In this document: piece after piece, positions 26,002 to 34,249 of the stretch
How positions within the stretch are numbered: the first letter of the stretch is position 1
Layout: every line of letters starts with the position of its first letter
Source of the DNA: Streptomyces sp. CB01635
GTDB taxonomy: Bacteria; Actinomycetota; Actinomycetes; Streptomycetales; Streptomycetaceae
Length of the DNA: 64,000 nt
Direction: 5' to 3'
NCBI RefSeq assembly: GCF_002803065.1
Contig: NZ_NNBL01000018.1
Span: 1 to 64,000 of the forward strand
Translations under genes and position numbers: made by a program
The notes under the pieces: model-generated
What the model saw: only the letters and a program-made list of their open reading frames with translations
The model's database searches: none
What the model was told of the DNA's origin: nothing

Positions 26002-27978
26002 TCAGACCTGCACGCGCTCCTCGACGACCTTGACGATCTTCTCGATCGCCTCGTCGACGGGGATGCCGTTCTCCTGCGAGCCGTCGCGGTAGCGGAAGGA
26101 GACGGCGCCGGCCGCCATGTCCTCGTCGCCCGCGATGATCATGAACGGCACCTTCTGCTTCTGCGCGTTCCTGATCTTCTTCTGCATGCGGTCCGAAGAG
26201 GAGTCCACGTCGACGCGCAGGCCCTTCTTCTTCGCCTTGGCCGCGAACTCCTCCAGGTACGGGATGTGCGCGTCACCGATCGGGATGCCGACCGCCTGAA
26301 CCGGCGCCAGCCAGGCCGGGAAGGCGCCCGCGTAGTGCTCGAGGAGCACCGCGAAGAACCGTTCGATGGAGCCGAACAGCGCGCGGTGGATCATGACCGG
26401 GCGCTGCTTGGTGCCGTCGGGGCCGGTGTACTCCAGGTTGAAGCGCTCCGGCAGGTTGAAGTCGAGCTGCACGGTCGACATCTGCCAGGTACGGCCGATG
26501 GCGTCCTTCGCCTGGACGGAGATCTTCGGGCCGTAGAAGGCGGCGCCGCCCGGGTCCGGGACCAGCGGGAGGCCCTGCTTCTCGGCGACCTGGCGCAGCG
26601 TCTCGGTGGCCTCTTCCCAGATCTCGTCGGAGCCGACGAACTTCTCCGGATCCTTGGTCGAGAGCTCCAGGTAGAAGTCGGTCAGGCCGTAGTCGCGCAG
26701 CAGCCCGAGGACGAAGGTGAGCGTCTTGTCGAGCTCCTCCGCCATCTGCTCCTTGGTGCAGTAGATGTGCGCGTCGTCCTGCGTGAAGCCACGGGCGCGG
26801 GTCAGGCCGTGCACGACGCCCGACTTCTCGTACCGGTACACGGTGCCGAACTCGAAGAGGCGCAGCGGCAGTTCACGGTAGGACCGCCCGCGCGCATCGA
26901 AGATCAGGTTGTGCATCGGGCAGTTCATGGGCTTGAGGTAGTAGTCCACGCCCTCGTCGAGCTGCATGGGCGGGTACATGCCGTCGGCGTACCAGTCCAG
27001 GTGGCCCGAGGTCTCGAAGAGCTTCCCCTTCGTGGCGTGGGGGGTGTAGACGAACTCGTACCCCTCCTCCTCGTGCCGGCGGCGCGAGTAGTCCTCCATG
27101 ACCCGGCGGATGATGCCGCCCTTGGGGTGGAAGACGGCCAGACCGGAACCGATCTGGTCGGGGATCGAGAACAGGTCCAGCTCGTTGCCCAGCTTGCGGT
27201 GGTCGCGCTTCTCGGCCTCGGCGAGGAACTCCAGGTGCGCCTTCAGCTCGTCCTTCGACGGCCAGGCGGTGCCGTAGATGCGCTGGAGCATCGGGTTCTT
27301 CTCGCTGCCGCGCCAGTACGCCGCCGCGTTCCGCATGAGCTTGAACGCCGGGATGTTACGGGTGGTGGGCAGGTGGGGACCGCGGCAGAGGTCCTTCCAG
27401 CACAGGTCACCGGTCTTGGCGTCGAGGTTGTCGTAGATGGTCAGCTCGCCGCCGCCCACCTCGACATTCGCGCCGTCGTCGGTGGACGCGGAGCCCTTGA
27501 TGCCGATGAGCTCCAGCTTGTACGGCTCGTCGGCCAGCTCCTCGCGGGCGGCCTCGTCGGTGACGACGCGGCGCGAGAACCGCTGCCCGCGCTTCTGGAT
27601 CTCCTGCATCTTCTTCTCGACGGCCTTGAGATCCTCGGGCGTGAAGGGCTTCTCCACGTCGAAGTCGTAGTAGAAGCCGTCCTTCACCGGCGGGCCGATG
27701 CCCAGCTTGGCGTCGGGGAACAGCTCCTGCACGGCCTGCGCCATCACGTGCGCGGTGGAGTGGCGCAGGATGTTGAGGCCGTCCTCGGAGGAGATCTCGA
27801 CGGGCTCGACCTCCTCGCCGTCCTGCACGGCGTACGCGAGGTCCTTCAGCTCGCCGGCCACACGGGCGGCGACGATGGTGCGCTCGCCGGCGAAGAGCTC
27901 GGCCGCCGTAGTGCCCGTCGTCACCACGCGCTCTTCCCGCTCGGAATCGCGTTGGATGATCACACGGACGTCTGACAC
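26002..27978 (-). CDS. thrS: Threonyl-tRNA synthetase
   Basis: Class II synthetase charging tRNA-Thr, 658 residues. It has a TGS domain at the N-terminus, an editing domain (ILRHSTAHVMAQAVQELFPDAKLGIGP), the catalytic core with zinc-ligand cysteine in MNCPMHNLIF, motif 2 RYEKSGVVHGLTRARGFTQDD, motif 3 GSIERFFAVLLEHYAGAFP and a C-terminal anticodon domain. GTG 27978 follows AGGAGAG. No T-box leader was recognised upstream. It ends the block conserved with mycobacteria. Confidence 0.97.
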   Translation of the reverse strand: MSDVRVIIQRDSEREERVVTTGTTAAELFAGERTIVAARVAGELKDLAYAVQDGEEVEPVEISSEDGLNILRHSTAHVMAQAVQELFPDAKLGIGPPVKDGFYYDFDVEKPFTPEDLKAVEKKMQEIQKRGQRFSRRVVTDEAAREELADEPYKLELIGIKGSASTDDGANVEVGGGELTIYDNLDAKTGDLCWKDLCRGPHLPTTRNIPAFKLMRNAAAYWRGSEKNPMLQRIYGTAWPSKDELKAHLEFLAEAEKRDHRKLGNELDLFSIPDQIGSGLAVFHPKGGIIRRVMEDYSRRRHEEEGYEFVYTPHATKGKLFETSGHLDWYADGMYPPMQLDEGVDYYLKPMNCPMHNLIFDARGRSYRELPLRLFEFGTVYRYEKSGVVHGLTRARGFTQDDAHIYCTKEQMAEELDKTLTFVLGLLRDYGLTDFYLELSTKDPEKFVGSDEIWEEATETLRQVAEKQGLPLVPDPGGAAFYGPKISVQAKDAIGRTWQMSTVQLDFNLPERFNLEYTGPDGTKQRPVMIHRALFGSIERFFAVLLEHYAGAFPAWLAPVQAVGIPIGDAHIPYLEEFAAKAKKKGLRVDVDSSSDRMQKKIRNAQKQKVPFMIIAGDEDMAAGAVSFRYRDGSQENGIPVDEAIEKIVKVVEERVQV

Positions 27979-28142
27979 CGGACTCTCCTGCCTGAAGGGG
28001 GCGCGCGATGTTCTGGCCACGCGCGCAATACACAGGGGATCGTACCGAGCCCGGGGCCCGACTAGCGAAACGGTATCGTCACCGCCCGCGCCACGTTCCC
28101 CGCGCACACGCCGGGAACCCCCCTGCTCACGAGCCCGTGAAC

Positions 28143-29360
28143 TCAGTCGTCCCCGCTGCACGCCTCCTCGAAAAAGTCCAGATTCTCCTGGAGCGACTTC
28201 ATCAGCCGGTCCCGCTCGGCCTCCTCGACCTGTACGGGCACCACGCCGCTCGCCCCGGTCAGCCGCCGGAAGCCGCCCCGGCTCTCCAGCCTCCCGTGCA
28301 CCCTGATCGGCAGCCCCACGAGATGCGCGTGCCCCGCCGTCCGGTACGCCTCCTCGTCCAGCGTCATCCGTACGTGCGGCACATCGGCGCCCGCTATGAC
28401 GTGCAGCCGCACCGTGCCCTCGCCGCGCGGCCGTGATCTGCGCATGCGCACGACGGTGCCGGTGATGCGGACGGCGATGGACGGCTCGGACTGCAGATAG
28501 CGGGCGCTCGCCTCCCGCAGCACTGTCAGGTCGCCTGGCGAGAACTCGACGGGCTCGTCCCCGGCCGTGCACTCGTCGGGCACTCCGGCCGCCGGTGACC
28601 ACTCGACGCCGACCCGGGCTCCCTCCGTGCCGCGGACGAGGGCGACGAGCGCTTCGACGAGCTCGTGGCTCACCCCCGCCTCGACGGCGCCGTCGAAGGC
28701 GTCCATGCCGCCGGTGGCCCGTCGGTAGTCGATGGCCTCGCGGGCCGCGTACAGCGCCTGGTGGAGACGGACGGCGAGCGTGCGGCCCGCGGCGACGGGG
28801 ACGAACGCGGTGAGCCTGCGGCCGCCTGGGGCGTCACCGACGAGGACGGTCTCCAGCGACGCGGCGGCGGGCCTGCGGTGGCGCGCGCCGTAGTACCCGG
28901 CCTTGCCCCGGGCGGCGAGGGCGGCGGCCAGCAGCATCCGCCGGGCGGCGGCGCGCAGTTGCTCCTCCACCGGCCATGCGGCGCTTCCCGCGGGCCCGGC
29001 CGGCACATCGCGCCACCAGCGGATCTCGTCGCTCGGCACGGCGAGCGAGACGAGGACCTCCCGCGCGGAGTGCGACCCGCTGCGCTCCAGCGCCTCGAGC
29101 GCCTCGCCGAGCAGGTCGTCGCTGTCGGGGAAGGCGCGGCTCTCCGGTACGAGCAGGCTGGTGCGTCCCGAGGCGCCGGGCAGCGTCCAGCGCACATAGC
29201 GCCCGGTGGCGCCACCGCGGCGCTCCCAGCCGTGCCGGTCGAGCAGTGCGTTGAGCACGACCGGGTCGACCTGCTCCGGGCCGGGGCCTTCGAGGTCGGT
29301 GGGGTGGGATCGGGCGGTGTTCAGGGCGCGCAGGCGCTCGTCGGTCGGGCGGTGCTGCAT
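28143..29360 (-). CDS. Hypothetical protein, 405 aa
   Basis: I do not recognise this protein. It is soluble, without signal peptide or membrane helix, and has normal Streptomyces codon use. Visible parts are a helical N-terminal half (VEEQLRAAARRMLLAAALAARGKAGYYGARHRR), a middle helical part (HQALYAAREAIDYRRATGG) and a C-terminal beta-rich part (AVRITGTVVRMRRSRPRGEGTVRLHVI, GHAHLVGLPIRVHGRLESRGGFRRLTG) that reads like an OB-fold or similar barrel. ATG 29360 is preceded by GGAGGGAG. It lies 78 bp after the DUF4365 gene on the same strand. Confidence 0.8.
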   Translation of the reverse strand: MQHRPTDERLRALNTARSHPTDLEGPGPEQVDPVVLNALLDRHGWERRGGATGRYVRWTLPGASGRTSLLVPESRAFPDSDDLLGEALEALERSGSHSAREVLVSLAVPSDEIRWWRDVPAGPAGSAAWPVEEQLRAAARRMLLAAALAARGKAGYYGARHRRPAAASLETVLVGDAPGGRRLTAFVPVAAGRTLAVRLHQALYAAREAIDYRRATGGMDAFDGAVEAGVSHELVEALVALVRGTEGARVGVEWSPAAGVPDECTAGDEPVEFSPGDLTVLREASARYLQSEPSIAVRITGTVVRMRRSRPRGEGTVRLHVIAGADVPHVRMTLDEEAYRTAGHAHLVGLPIRVHGRLESRGGFRRLTGASGVVPVQVEEAERDRLMKSLQENLDFFEEACSGDD

Positions 29361-29438
29361 CAGGGTCTCCCTCCCTGTCCGTCAGGGCCTCCCGCGTGTG
29401 GCCTTCAGGCGTCCCGCGCCCTCAGGGCGTCACGCGTT

Positions 29439-30005
29439 TCAGGGCCTTCCACCCGTCCCGATCCGCGTCATGATCTCGCAGAGCGCACGGTCGTCGAATA
29501 TCCGCGAGGTCGGGATGCGCACGGTGGTGCGGCGCCGGCCTGTCACGGGTTGGCCGGCCAGGTTGATCCAGTAGCAGCAGTGCCGCAGGTCGAGCCGGTC
29601 GTGGCCGGCCCGCAGCCAGTCGTCCTGCGAGCGCGGCACGATCATCACGACCAGGATCTTGTGCACCGACACCGGTGTGCGGGCGAGCTTCTCCAGATGC
29701 GCGTTGTCGAGCGTGAAGGAGAAGGACGGCCCCGGCGGCTTCGGCGGGATCTGGTACGTGCACTTGAGCTGCACCTTGATGGTGACCTCGTCGTCGACCG
29801 TGTGCCCGGGGGCACTGTGGCTGACGTGCCAGTCGATTCCGTTGTCGGGGAATGGCTGAGAGAGCGAACAGCCCGCGGCTGCCGCTACGGCGTGCAGATA
29901 GCCCACCTGGAGTGTCTCCATGCAGGCGGTGGTGGCGAGTGTGCCGCGCGGCGGTGCGATCCGCTCGGGCAGCAGCCCACCCTGTTCGGGCTGCGCGAGC
30001 GCCAT
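29439..30005 (-). CDS. DUF4365 domain protein (probable nuclease-like fold)
   Basis: 188 residues. The DUF4365 pattern is clear: METLQVGYLHAVAAAAGCSL, DNGIDWHV and VTIKVQLKCT. The arrangement Glu30, Asp58 and Gln79-x-Lys81 resembles the catalytic core of PD-(D/E)xK nucleases, a relation proposed for this family; activity is not shown here. The ATG at 30005 has GGAAGG 10 bases upstream and is preferred over the TTG at 30101. It is divergent from the DEDDh exonuclease gene, with 169 bp between them. Confidence 0.8.
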   Translation of the reverse strand: MALAQPEQGGLLPERIAPPRGTLATTACMETLQVGYLHAVAAAAGCSLSQPFPDNGIDWHVSHSAPGHTVDDEVTIKVQLKCTYQIPPKPPGPSFSFTLDNAHLEKLARTPVSVHKILVVMIVPRSQDDWLRAGHDRLDLRHCCYWINLAGQPVTGRRRTTVRIPTSRIFDDRALCEIMTRIGTGGRP

Positions 30006-30174
30006 GTCCAACTGACCTTCCGAAACAGGTGAATCCCCTGGGCGGGTCTCTGAACTGCCGTGACCCGTATCTGTGTTGTCTCCGGTCGGCGTACGACGCA
30101 AACAGCCCGGGTATCACCGAAACGGGCAGCCGCGAGGGGCCATCTGCCAGGTGTGAACGAGGAGTTGCATTGAC

Positions 30175-30900
30175 ATGACGTGCTGGTATGAGGGTCCTCT
30201 GGCCGCCTTCGACACCGAGACCACCGGCGTGGACGTGGAGAGCGACCGCATCGTGTCGGCCGCGATAGTGGTGCAGGACGCTGCGGGCAGCCGACCGCGC
30301 GTCTCACGCTGGCTCGTGAATCCGGGGGTGCCGGTGCCGGCCGGGGCGACGGAGGTGCACGGCCTGACGGACGAGCACCTCCAGCGCAACGGCCGCTGGC
30401 CGGCCCCCGTCATGGAGGAGATAGCCAGGCTGCTGGGCGAACAGGCCGCGGCGGGCCGCCCGCTCGTGGTGATGAACGCGCCGTTCGATCTGACGCTCCT
30501 GGACCGGGAGTTGCGGCGCCATCGCGCGTCCGCGCTCGGCCGCTACATGGAGAGCTCATCGCTGTGCGTTCTCGATCCGCGCGTCCTCGACAAACACCTG
30601 GACCGCTACCGCAAGGGCCGCCGCACCCTGACGGACCTGTGCGCGCAGTACGAGGTGGAGCTGGAAGGCGCACACGATGCGGCCGCTGACGCGCAGGCCT
30701 CCCTGGATGTCGTACGGGCTGTGGGGCGCCGTTTCGCGTCCCGTCTGGAGCGGCTGTCCCCTGCCGAACTGCACACCCTTCAGGCGGTTTGGCACGCCGC
30801 GCAGGCGCGTGGGCTGCAGGCGTGGTTCGCGCGCAGCGGCAATCCCGAGACGGTGGATCCGGCGTGGCCGATGCGCACGGAACTGCGGGAGGCCGCCTGA
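30175..30900 (+). CDS. DEDDh exonuclease (DNA polymerase III epsilon-like)
   Basis: 3'-5' exonuclease of the DnaQ superfamily, 241 residues. The four acidic residues and the histidine are visible: Asp13 and Glu15 (AAFDTETTGVD), an Asp in VVMNAPFDLTLLDREL, and HDAAADA with the His-x4-Asp spacing. The C-terminal 60 residues are extra to the nuclease core (TLQAVWHAAQARGLQAWFARSG). ATG 30175 has GAGGAG upstream. It probably works in repair or RNA/DNA trimming; no polymerase domain is attached. Confidence 0.92.
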   Translation: MTCWYEGPLAAFDTETTGVDVESDRIVSAAIVVQDAAGSRPRVSRWLVNPGVPVPAGATEVHGLTDEHLQRNGRWPAPVMEEIARLLGEQAAAGRPLVVMNAPFDLTLLDRELRRHRASALGRYMESSSLCVLDPRVLDKHLDRYRKGRRTLTDLCAQYEVELEGAHDAAADAQASLDVVRAVGRRFASRLERLSPAELHTLQAVWHAAQARGLQAWFARSGNPETVDPAWPMRTELREAA

Positions 30901-30935
30901 GAGTTGCCCGTCCGGGCTCGGGCCCGGGGCACAGA

Positions 30936-30967
30936 AAAGCCGGTCCGTCTGCTGACGGACCGGCTTT
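30936..30967. terminator. Terminator shared by the exonuclease and tRNA-Val genes
   Basis: Perfect 14-base arms (30936-30949 and 30954-30967) with a 4-base loop and flanking A/T runs on both sides. It is downstream of the exonuclease on the plus strand and of tRNA-Val on the minus strand. Confidence 0.8.
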
Positions 30968-30975
30968 CTTCCGGG

Positions 30976-31047
30976 TGGGCGATACTGGGTTCGAACCAGT
31001 GACCTCTTCGGTGTGAACGAAGCGCTCTCCCACTGAGCTAATCGCCC
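30976..31047 (-). tRNA. tRNA-Val (CAC)
   Basis: A 72-base cloverleaf: acceptor GGGCGAT/ATCGCCC, D-arm with AGCTCAGTGGGAGAGC, anticodon stem CTTCG/CGAAG around the loop TTCACAC (anticodon CAC, reading GUG), and T-arm ACTGG-TTCGAAC-CCAGT. CCA is not encoded. A matching promoter is at 31061-31090. Confidence 0.96.
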
Positions 31048-31060
31048 GGGAACGGGTTGA

Positions 31061-31090
31061 ACCATACAGGCCCCGGCGGGTTTCCATCAA
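31061..31090 (-). promoter_or_regulatory. Promoter of tRNA-Val (CAC) copy 1
   Basis: On the minus strand a -35 box TTGATG (31090-31085) is followed after 18 bases by TATGGT (31066-31061), 13-14 bases before the tRNA 5' end. Both boxes fit the HrdB/sigma-70 consensus. Confidence 0.65.
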
Positions 31091-31100
31091 ACCGGTTCGG

Positions 31101-31547
31101 TCAGCGCCGCCGCAGATACGCGACGAGTCCGCGCCGCCCGGCCCGCATCATGAGCGCGTGGTTGACGAGGAACACCGGCCTGCCGACGAGGGCGAAGCGC
31201 CGCAACAGGGGTTTGCACACCTCCACCTCCTGCTCGTACTGCGCACGCGTCCCGCCCTCGTGCGCGCGCATGGTCCACCGCGCCCAGCCCTCCAGGTCGC
31301 CGGACATGGCGATCTCCAGGACCCCGGCCCCGGGGTCGCCGCGCAGGGCGGTGGCCGTCACGAACAGGTCGTACGGCAGGAGCGAGCGGAAGCGGGCGGT
31401 GCCGCGCCGCTCGTCGAGTGGGGTCGCCTCGCGCACTTGGGGCCACCACAGGGGGTAGTCCTCGCCGCGCTCGAGGACCGCGAACACGTCGGCGGGCCGT
31501 GCGGGCAGATCCCAGACACTGCGGAAGCGGTAGTGGCTCCAGTCCAT
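31101..31547 (-). CDS. SRPBCC (START/polyketide cyclase-like) protein
   Basis: 148-residue soluble protein with the helix-grip fold of the SRPBCC superfamily, which holds hydrophobic ligands. The N-terminus MDWSHYRFRSVWDLPARPADVFAVLERGEDYPLWWPQV is typical; the middle is a beta sheet (GTARFRSLLPYDLFVTATALRG) and the C-terminal helix contains LVGRPVFLVNHALMMRAGRRGLVAYL. Ligand unknown. The ATG at 31547 has GGGGGAGA upstream. The gene lies between two near-identical tRNA-Val genes on the same strand. Confidence 0.85.
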   Translation of the reverse strand: MDWSHYRFRSVWDLPARPADVFAVLERGEDYPLWWPQVREATPLDERRGTARFRSLLPYDLFVTATALRGDPGAGVLEIAMSGDLEGWARWTMRAHEGGTRAQYEQEVEVCKPLLRRFALVGRPVFLVNHALMMRAGRRGLVAYLRRR

Positions 31548-31828
31548 GGTGCGAGTCTCCCCCGATACGCGGCGGCTCACGTGAACGTGAATTGGCACGA
31601 TGGCGCCGGTCATTGATTCACCGTCAGAACTTCCGGATTCCGCGAGCGAAGTCCGGGAACTCTGAAACGGGGTCAGGTTCGTCCGGTCTTGGAATTGACC
31701 AAGGGGTCTCGCCGGGTTATCCCATGCATCCGAATGGATTATGGGATTCCTGTTCCGGTCGCCGGACACCAGGGGCGTCCGCCACCAGAAAGCGCTTGCC
31801 GATCATGGTGGCCACACACGGAAACGCC
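31548..31828. other. Non-coding gap upstream of the SRPBCC gene
   Basis: No convincing gene. A plus-strand pair TTGACC ... TATCCC with 17-base spacing (about 31695-31723) looks like a promoter but has no gene after it. A short inverted repeat with GTGAACGTGAA lies near 31580. Confidence 0.4.
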
Positions 31829-31863
31829 GAGGGCCCCGGAGGCTTGAAGCCTCCGGGGCCCTC
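31829..31863 (-). terminator. Terminator of tRNA-Val (CAC) copy 2
   Basis: Perfect 17-base arms (31829-31845 and 31847-31863) around one base, 10 bases past the tRNA 3' end on the minus strand. Confidence 0.8.
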
Positions 31864-31872
31864 GGTCCGGGG

Positions 31873-31944
31873 TGGGCGATACCGGGTTCGAACCAGTGAC
31901 CTCTTCGGTGTGAACGAAGCGCTCTCCCACTGAGCTAATCGCCC
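31873..31944 (-). tRNA. tRNA-Val (CAC), second copy
   Basis: Same 72-base sequence as the copy at 30976-31047 apart from one change in the T stem (CCGGT in place of CCAGT), which makes a G-U pair. Anticodon CAC, no encoded CCA. A -10-like TAATGT is at 31963-31958, 14 bases upstream, without a good -35 box. Confidence 0.95.
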
Positions 31945-32028
31945 GGGCGCAGAGAGAACATTACCGCATGTCAGCAGGTGCTCCGACCAGCCCTGACACC
32001 CGGGTACGACCCTCGCGGGCCACCCCGC

Positions 32029-32475
32029 TCACTCCTTGATCTTCCACGGCATCTCGAAGCCGAACTTCCACACGTAGATCCCCACGAGCACCGCGATGAT
32101 CACCACGCCGATCGACGTCAGGATGATGTTCCGCCGGCGCACCGCCGGGTCGAGTGCGCGCTGCGTGGCCTCGGTGACCTTGCGCTTCGTCCAGCGGAGC
32201 ACGAGCTGCGCCCAGACGAACTCGGTCGCCCAGATCGCCATGCCGCCGAAGATCACCAGCCAGCCCGGACCCGGCAGCGGCAGCATGATCACGCCCGCCA
32301 CCACCACCGCGAGCCCGACCACGAAGACGCCGACCTGCCAGCTCAGGTGCAGGGCCCTGCGGGCCTTGATGAACTCCGGCGCCCGCGAACCGAGCTCCGG
32401 CTCGGCCTTCGCCCCGTCCCCCGTCGTCGCGGACACGGATTCAGACTCGGCCGCCTCGTCACTCCCCGTATTCAT
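32029..32475 (-). CDS. TIGR02611/PGPGW family membrane protein
   Basis: 148 residues. A Glu/Ser-rich cytoplasmic N-terminus is followed by a helix and the motif LPLPGPGWLVIFGGMAIWATEF, which defines the PGPGW putative transmembrane family, then an amphipathic basic stretch (RWTKRKVTEATQRALDPAVRRRN) and a last helix (IILTSIGVVIIAVLVGIYVW). Function unknown; it is common in Streptomyces. The ATG at 32475 is chosen because the upstream extension is less coding-like. It is divergent from ssgB. Confidence 0.87.
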   Translation of the reverse strand: MNTGSDEAAESESVSATTGDGAKAEPELGSRAPEFIKARRALHLSWQVGVFVVGLAVVVAGVIMLPLPGPGWLVIFGGMAIWATEFVWAQLVLRWTKRKVTEATQRALDPAVRRRNIILTSIGVVIIAVLVGIYVWKFGFEMPWKIKE

Positions 32476-32580
32476 ACAACCAAACCTACCCGACGGAATC
32501 CCGTCACCGGAATGGACGCTCCGGAACAAGAAACACTCCGCCGTCCGAGCTACCTAAAGGCACTCAAAACACTCAGAGGG

Positions 32581-32606
32581 GTTTACAACGGCACCGTAGG
32601 TGGCAT
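32581..32606 (+). promoter_or_regulatory. Candidate stress-sigma (SigB/SigH-type) promoter of ssgB
   Basis: GTTTAC (32581-32586) and TGGCAT (32601-32606) are 14 bases apart, similar to the GTTT ... GGGTAT pattern of SigB-like factors. In S. coelicolor ssgB is reported to depend on SigH, which fits, but the -10 match is partial. Confidence 0.4.
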
Positions 32607-32665
32607 GTCGATTTCGCCGACGTGCGAATCCCCGAGCGCACACTGAGCGAAAGGCCCTGGCGCTT

Positions 32666-33079
32666 ATGAACACCACGGTCAGCTGCGAGCTGCACCTGCG
32701 CCTCGTTGTGTCGAGCGAGTCCTCACTGCCTGTACCCGCAGGACTGCGGTATGACACGGCCGATCCCTACGCCGTGCACGCCACCTTCCACACCGGAGCA
32801 GAAGAGACGGTCGAGTGGGTGTTCGCCCGCGATCTGCTCGCCGAGGGCCTACACCGGCCCACCGGCACCGGCGACGTCCGAGTCTGGCCATCCCGTAGTC
32901 ACGGCCAAGGCGTCGTCTGCATCGCTCTGAGTTCTCCTGAGGGCGAGGCTCTGCTCGAAGCCCCTGCGAGGGCGCTGGAGTCGTTCCTGAAGAGGACCGA
33001 CGCGGCCGTGCCACCCGGCACGGAACACCGCCACTTCGATCTCGACACGGAGCTCTCACACATCCTGGCCGAAAGCTAA
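32666..33079 (+). CDS. ssgB: Sporulation cell division regulator SsgB
   Basis: SsgA-like protein needed to position FtsZ at sporulation septa in aerial hyphae; 137 residues. The sequence MNTTVSCELHLRLVVSSESS, ETVEWVFARDLLAEGL and FLKRTDAAVPPGTEHRHFDL matches SsgB (SCO1541 in S. coelicolor), which is nearly invariant among streptomycetes. This is the best single marker for the genus here. It is a lone gene with its own promoter region (190 bp) and a terminator-like hairpin after it. Confidence 0.97.
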   Translation: MNTTVSCELHLRLVVSSESSLPVPAGLRYDTADPYAVHATFHTGAEETVEWVFARDLLAEGLHRPTGTGDVRVWPSRSHGQGVVCIALSSPEGEALLEAPARALESFLKRTDAAVPPGTEHRHFDLDTELSHILAES

Positions 33080-33192
33080 GGCCTGGAGCCGACGCCGGCA
33101 CACCGCCGGAGTCACGCACCGCGAGAGCCGCTCGATGCCGTCCACTCGGGGAGACGGACCGAGCCACAACAACTGCATATGGCATACACCGG

Positions 33193-33226
33193 CGCCGCCG
33201 CCGTGGGATCTTCCACGGGGGCGGCG
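33193..33226 (+). terminator. Hairpin downstream of ssgB
   Basis: Arms 33193-33206 and 33213-33226 pair over 14 bases with one mismatch, about 115 bases past the ssgB stop codon. Confidence 0.55.
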
Positions 33227-33326
33227 TCGGCGCGTCCGCGGACAGGCGCCACACGGCCGACCGGACCTATAACATCGGCCAGCATCGGCGGGCACAGGCC
33301 CGACCCCCCAGGCCAGGGAGCAAATC

Positions 33327-33887
33327 GTGCTGATCACCCACGACACCCGGTGCGCCCTCGACACCGTGGTCGATCTGGTGAACACCGCACCGGACGACGA
33401 ACAGGCCGCCGACGGGCTGGCCGATCTGGCAGCCCTGGGCGAATTCGTACGAAAGAACGACATCAGCGACGTCGGGATGCTCGCAGAGCGTGACCTCGAC
33501 GCCGTACAGAGCGTGAGGGGACGGTTCGCCGCCGTGTTCGCGGCGCCCGATCCGCACGCCGCGGCCTCGCTCATCAACGAGCTGGTCGCCGCCGCGGGCA
33601 CCACGCCGCGTCTGACCGACCACGACGGCTACGACTGGCACGTGCACTACTTCGCGCCTGGCGCGACCGTCGCCGACCACCTCGCGGCCGACTGCGGGAT
33701 GGCGCTCGCCTTCTTCGTGGTCGCCGGGGAACAGGAGCGGCTGCGGCGCTGCGAGGCCCCGGACTGCCGGCGGGCCTTCGTGGACCTCTCGCGCAACCGG
33801 TCCCGCAGGTACTGCGACAGCCGCACCTGTGGAAACCGCTTGCACGTGGCGGCGTACCGGGCGCGCCGCAAGGAGGCGGCGGGCTGA
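33327..33887 (+). CDS. CGNR zinc-finger / ABATE domain transcription regulator
   Basis: 186-residue probable transcription regulator. The N-terminal ABATE-type region (TRCALDTVVDLVNTAP, GEFVRKNDISDVGMLAERDL) precedes a C-terminal zinc finger with four cysteines and the name motif: RRCEAPDCRRAF then RYCDSRTCGNRLHVAAYRARRK. The family is stress-linked but this member's target is unknown. The GTG at 33327 follows AGGGAG. A -10-like TATAAC at 33268 may serve it. It follows ssgB on the same strand but 247 bp away. Confidence 0.92.
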   Translation: MLITHDTRCALDTVVDLVNTAPDDEQAADGLADLAALGEFVRKNDISDVGMLAERDLDAVQSVRGRFAAVFAAPDPHAAASLINELVAAAGTTPRLTDHDGYDWHVHYFAPGATVADHLAADCGMALAFFVVAGEQERLRRCEAPDCRRAFVDLSRNRSRRYCDSRTCGNRLHVAAYRARRKEAAG

Positions 33888-33900
33888 CCCGCCCGCGCTC

Positions 33901-34080
33901 TCACAGCACGAACAGATCGTGCAGCGAAGCCAGGAGCAGCAGGCAGCCGATCACCGCCAGAAAGATCATCAAGGGCGGCTGCGACAGTGCGAAGAGGCAG
34001 CCTCGGCGTTCGTCGGCCGTGAAGGCGTCGTGTCGCTCGTCGGCCTGCGGGGCGGAACCGCCCTGTGTTGTGTCCAGCAT
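33901..34080 (-). CDS. Small membrane protein, 59 aa
   Basis: A hydrophilic N-terminus (MLDTTQGGSAPQADERHDAF) is followed by one C-terminal membrane helix (PLMIFLAVIGCLLLLASL). Third-position GC is high, as in real genes here, and the gene is convergent with the CGNR gene 13 bp away. The ATG at 34080 is preferred to GTG 34110; neither has a good ribosome site. Function unknown. Confidence 0.55.
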   Translation of the reverse strand: MLDTTQGGSAPQADERHDAFTADERRGCLFALSQPPLMIFLAVIGCLLLLASLHDLFVL

Positions 34081-34249
34081 CTCGCGGCGATGATGACGCA
34101 GTCGGCGCACCGCAGTCGATCAACACGCTCAAAAGAAGCGGGGGTTCGCCGGATCTCGTGACGAGGGTGGTACGAGGTCGACCGGAAGGAGTCCAGCAGC
34201 TTCCGTTTTCGGGCCGAGGCCGACCGACCGCGGTCCAGGGGTCCTCGGG

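Noticed and set aside
27979..28142. T-box leader upstream of thrS
   Set aside because: The conserved T-box sequence was not found.
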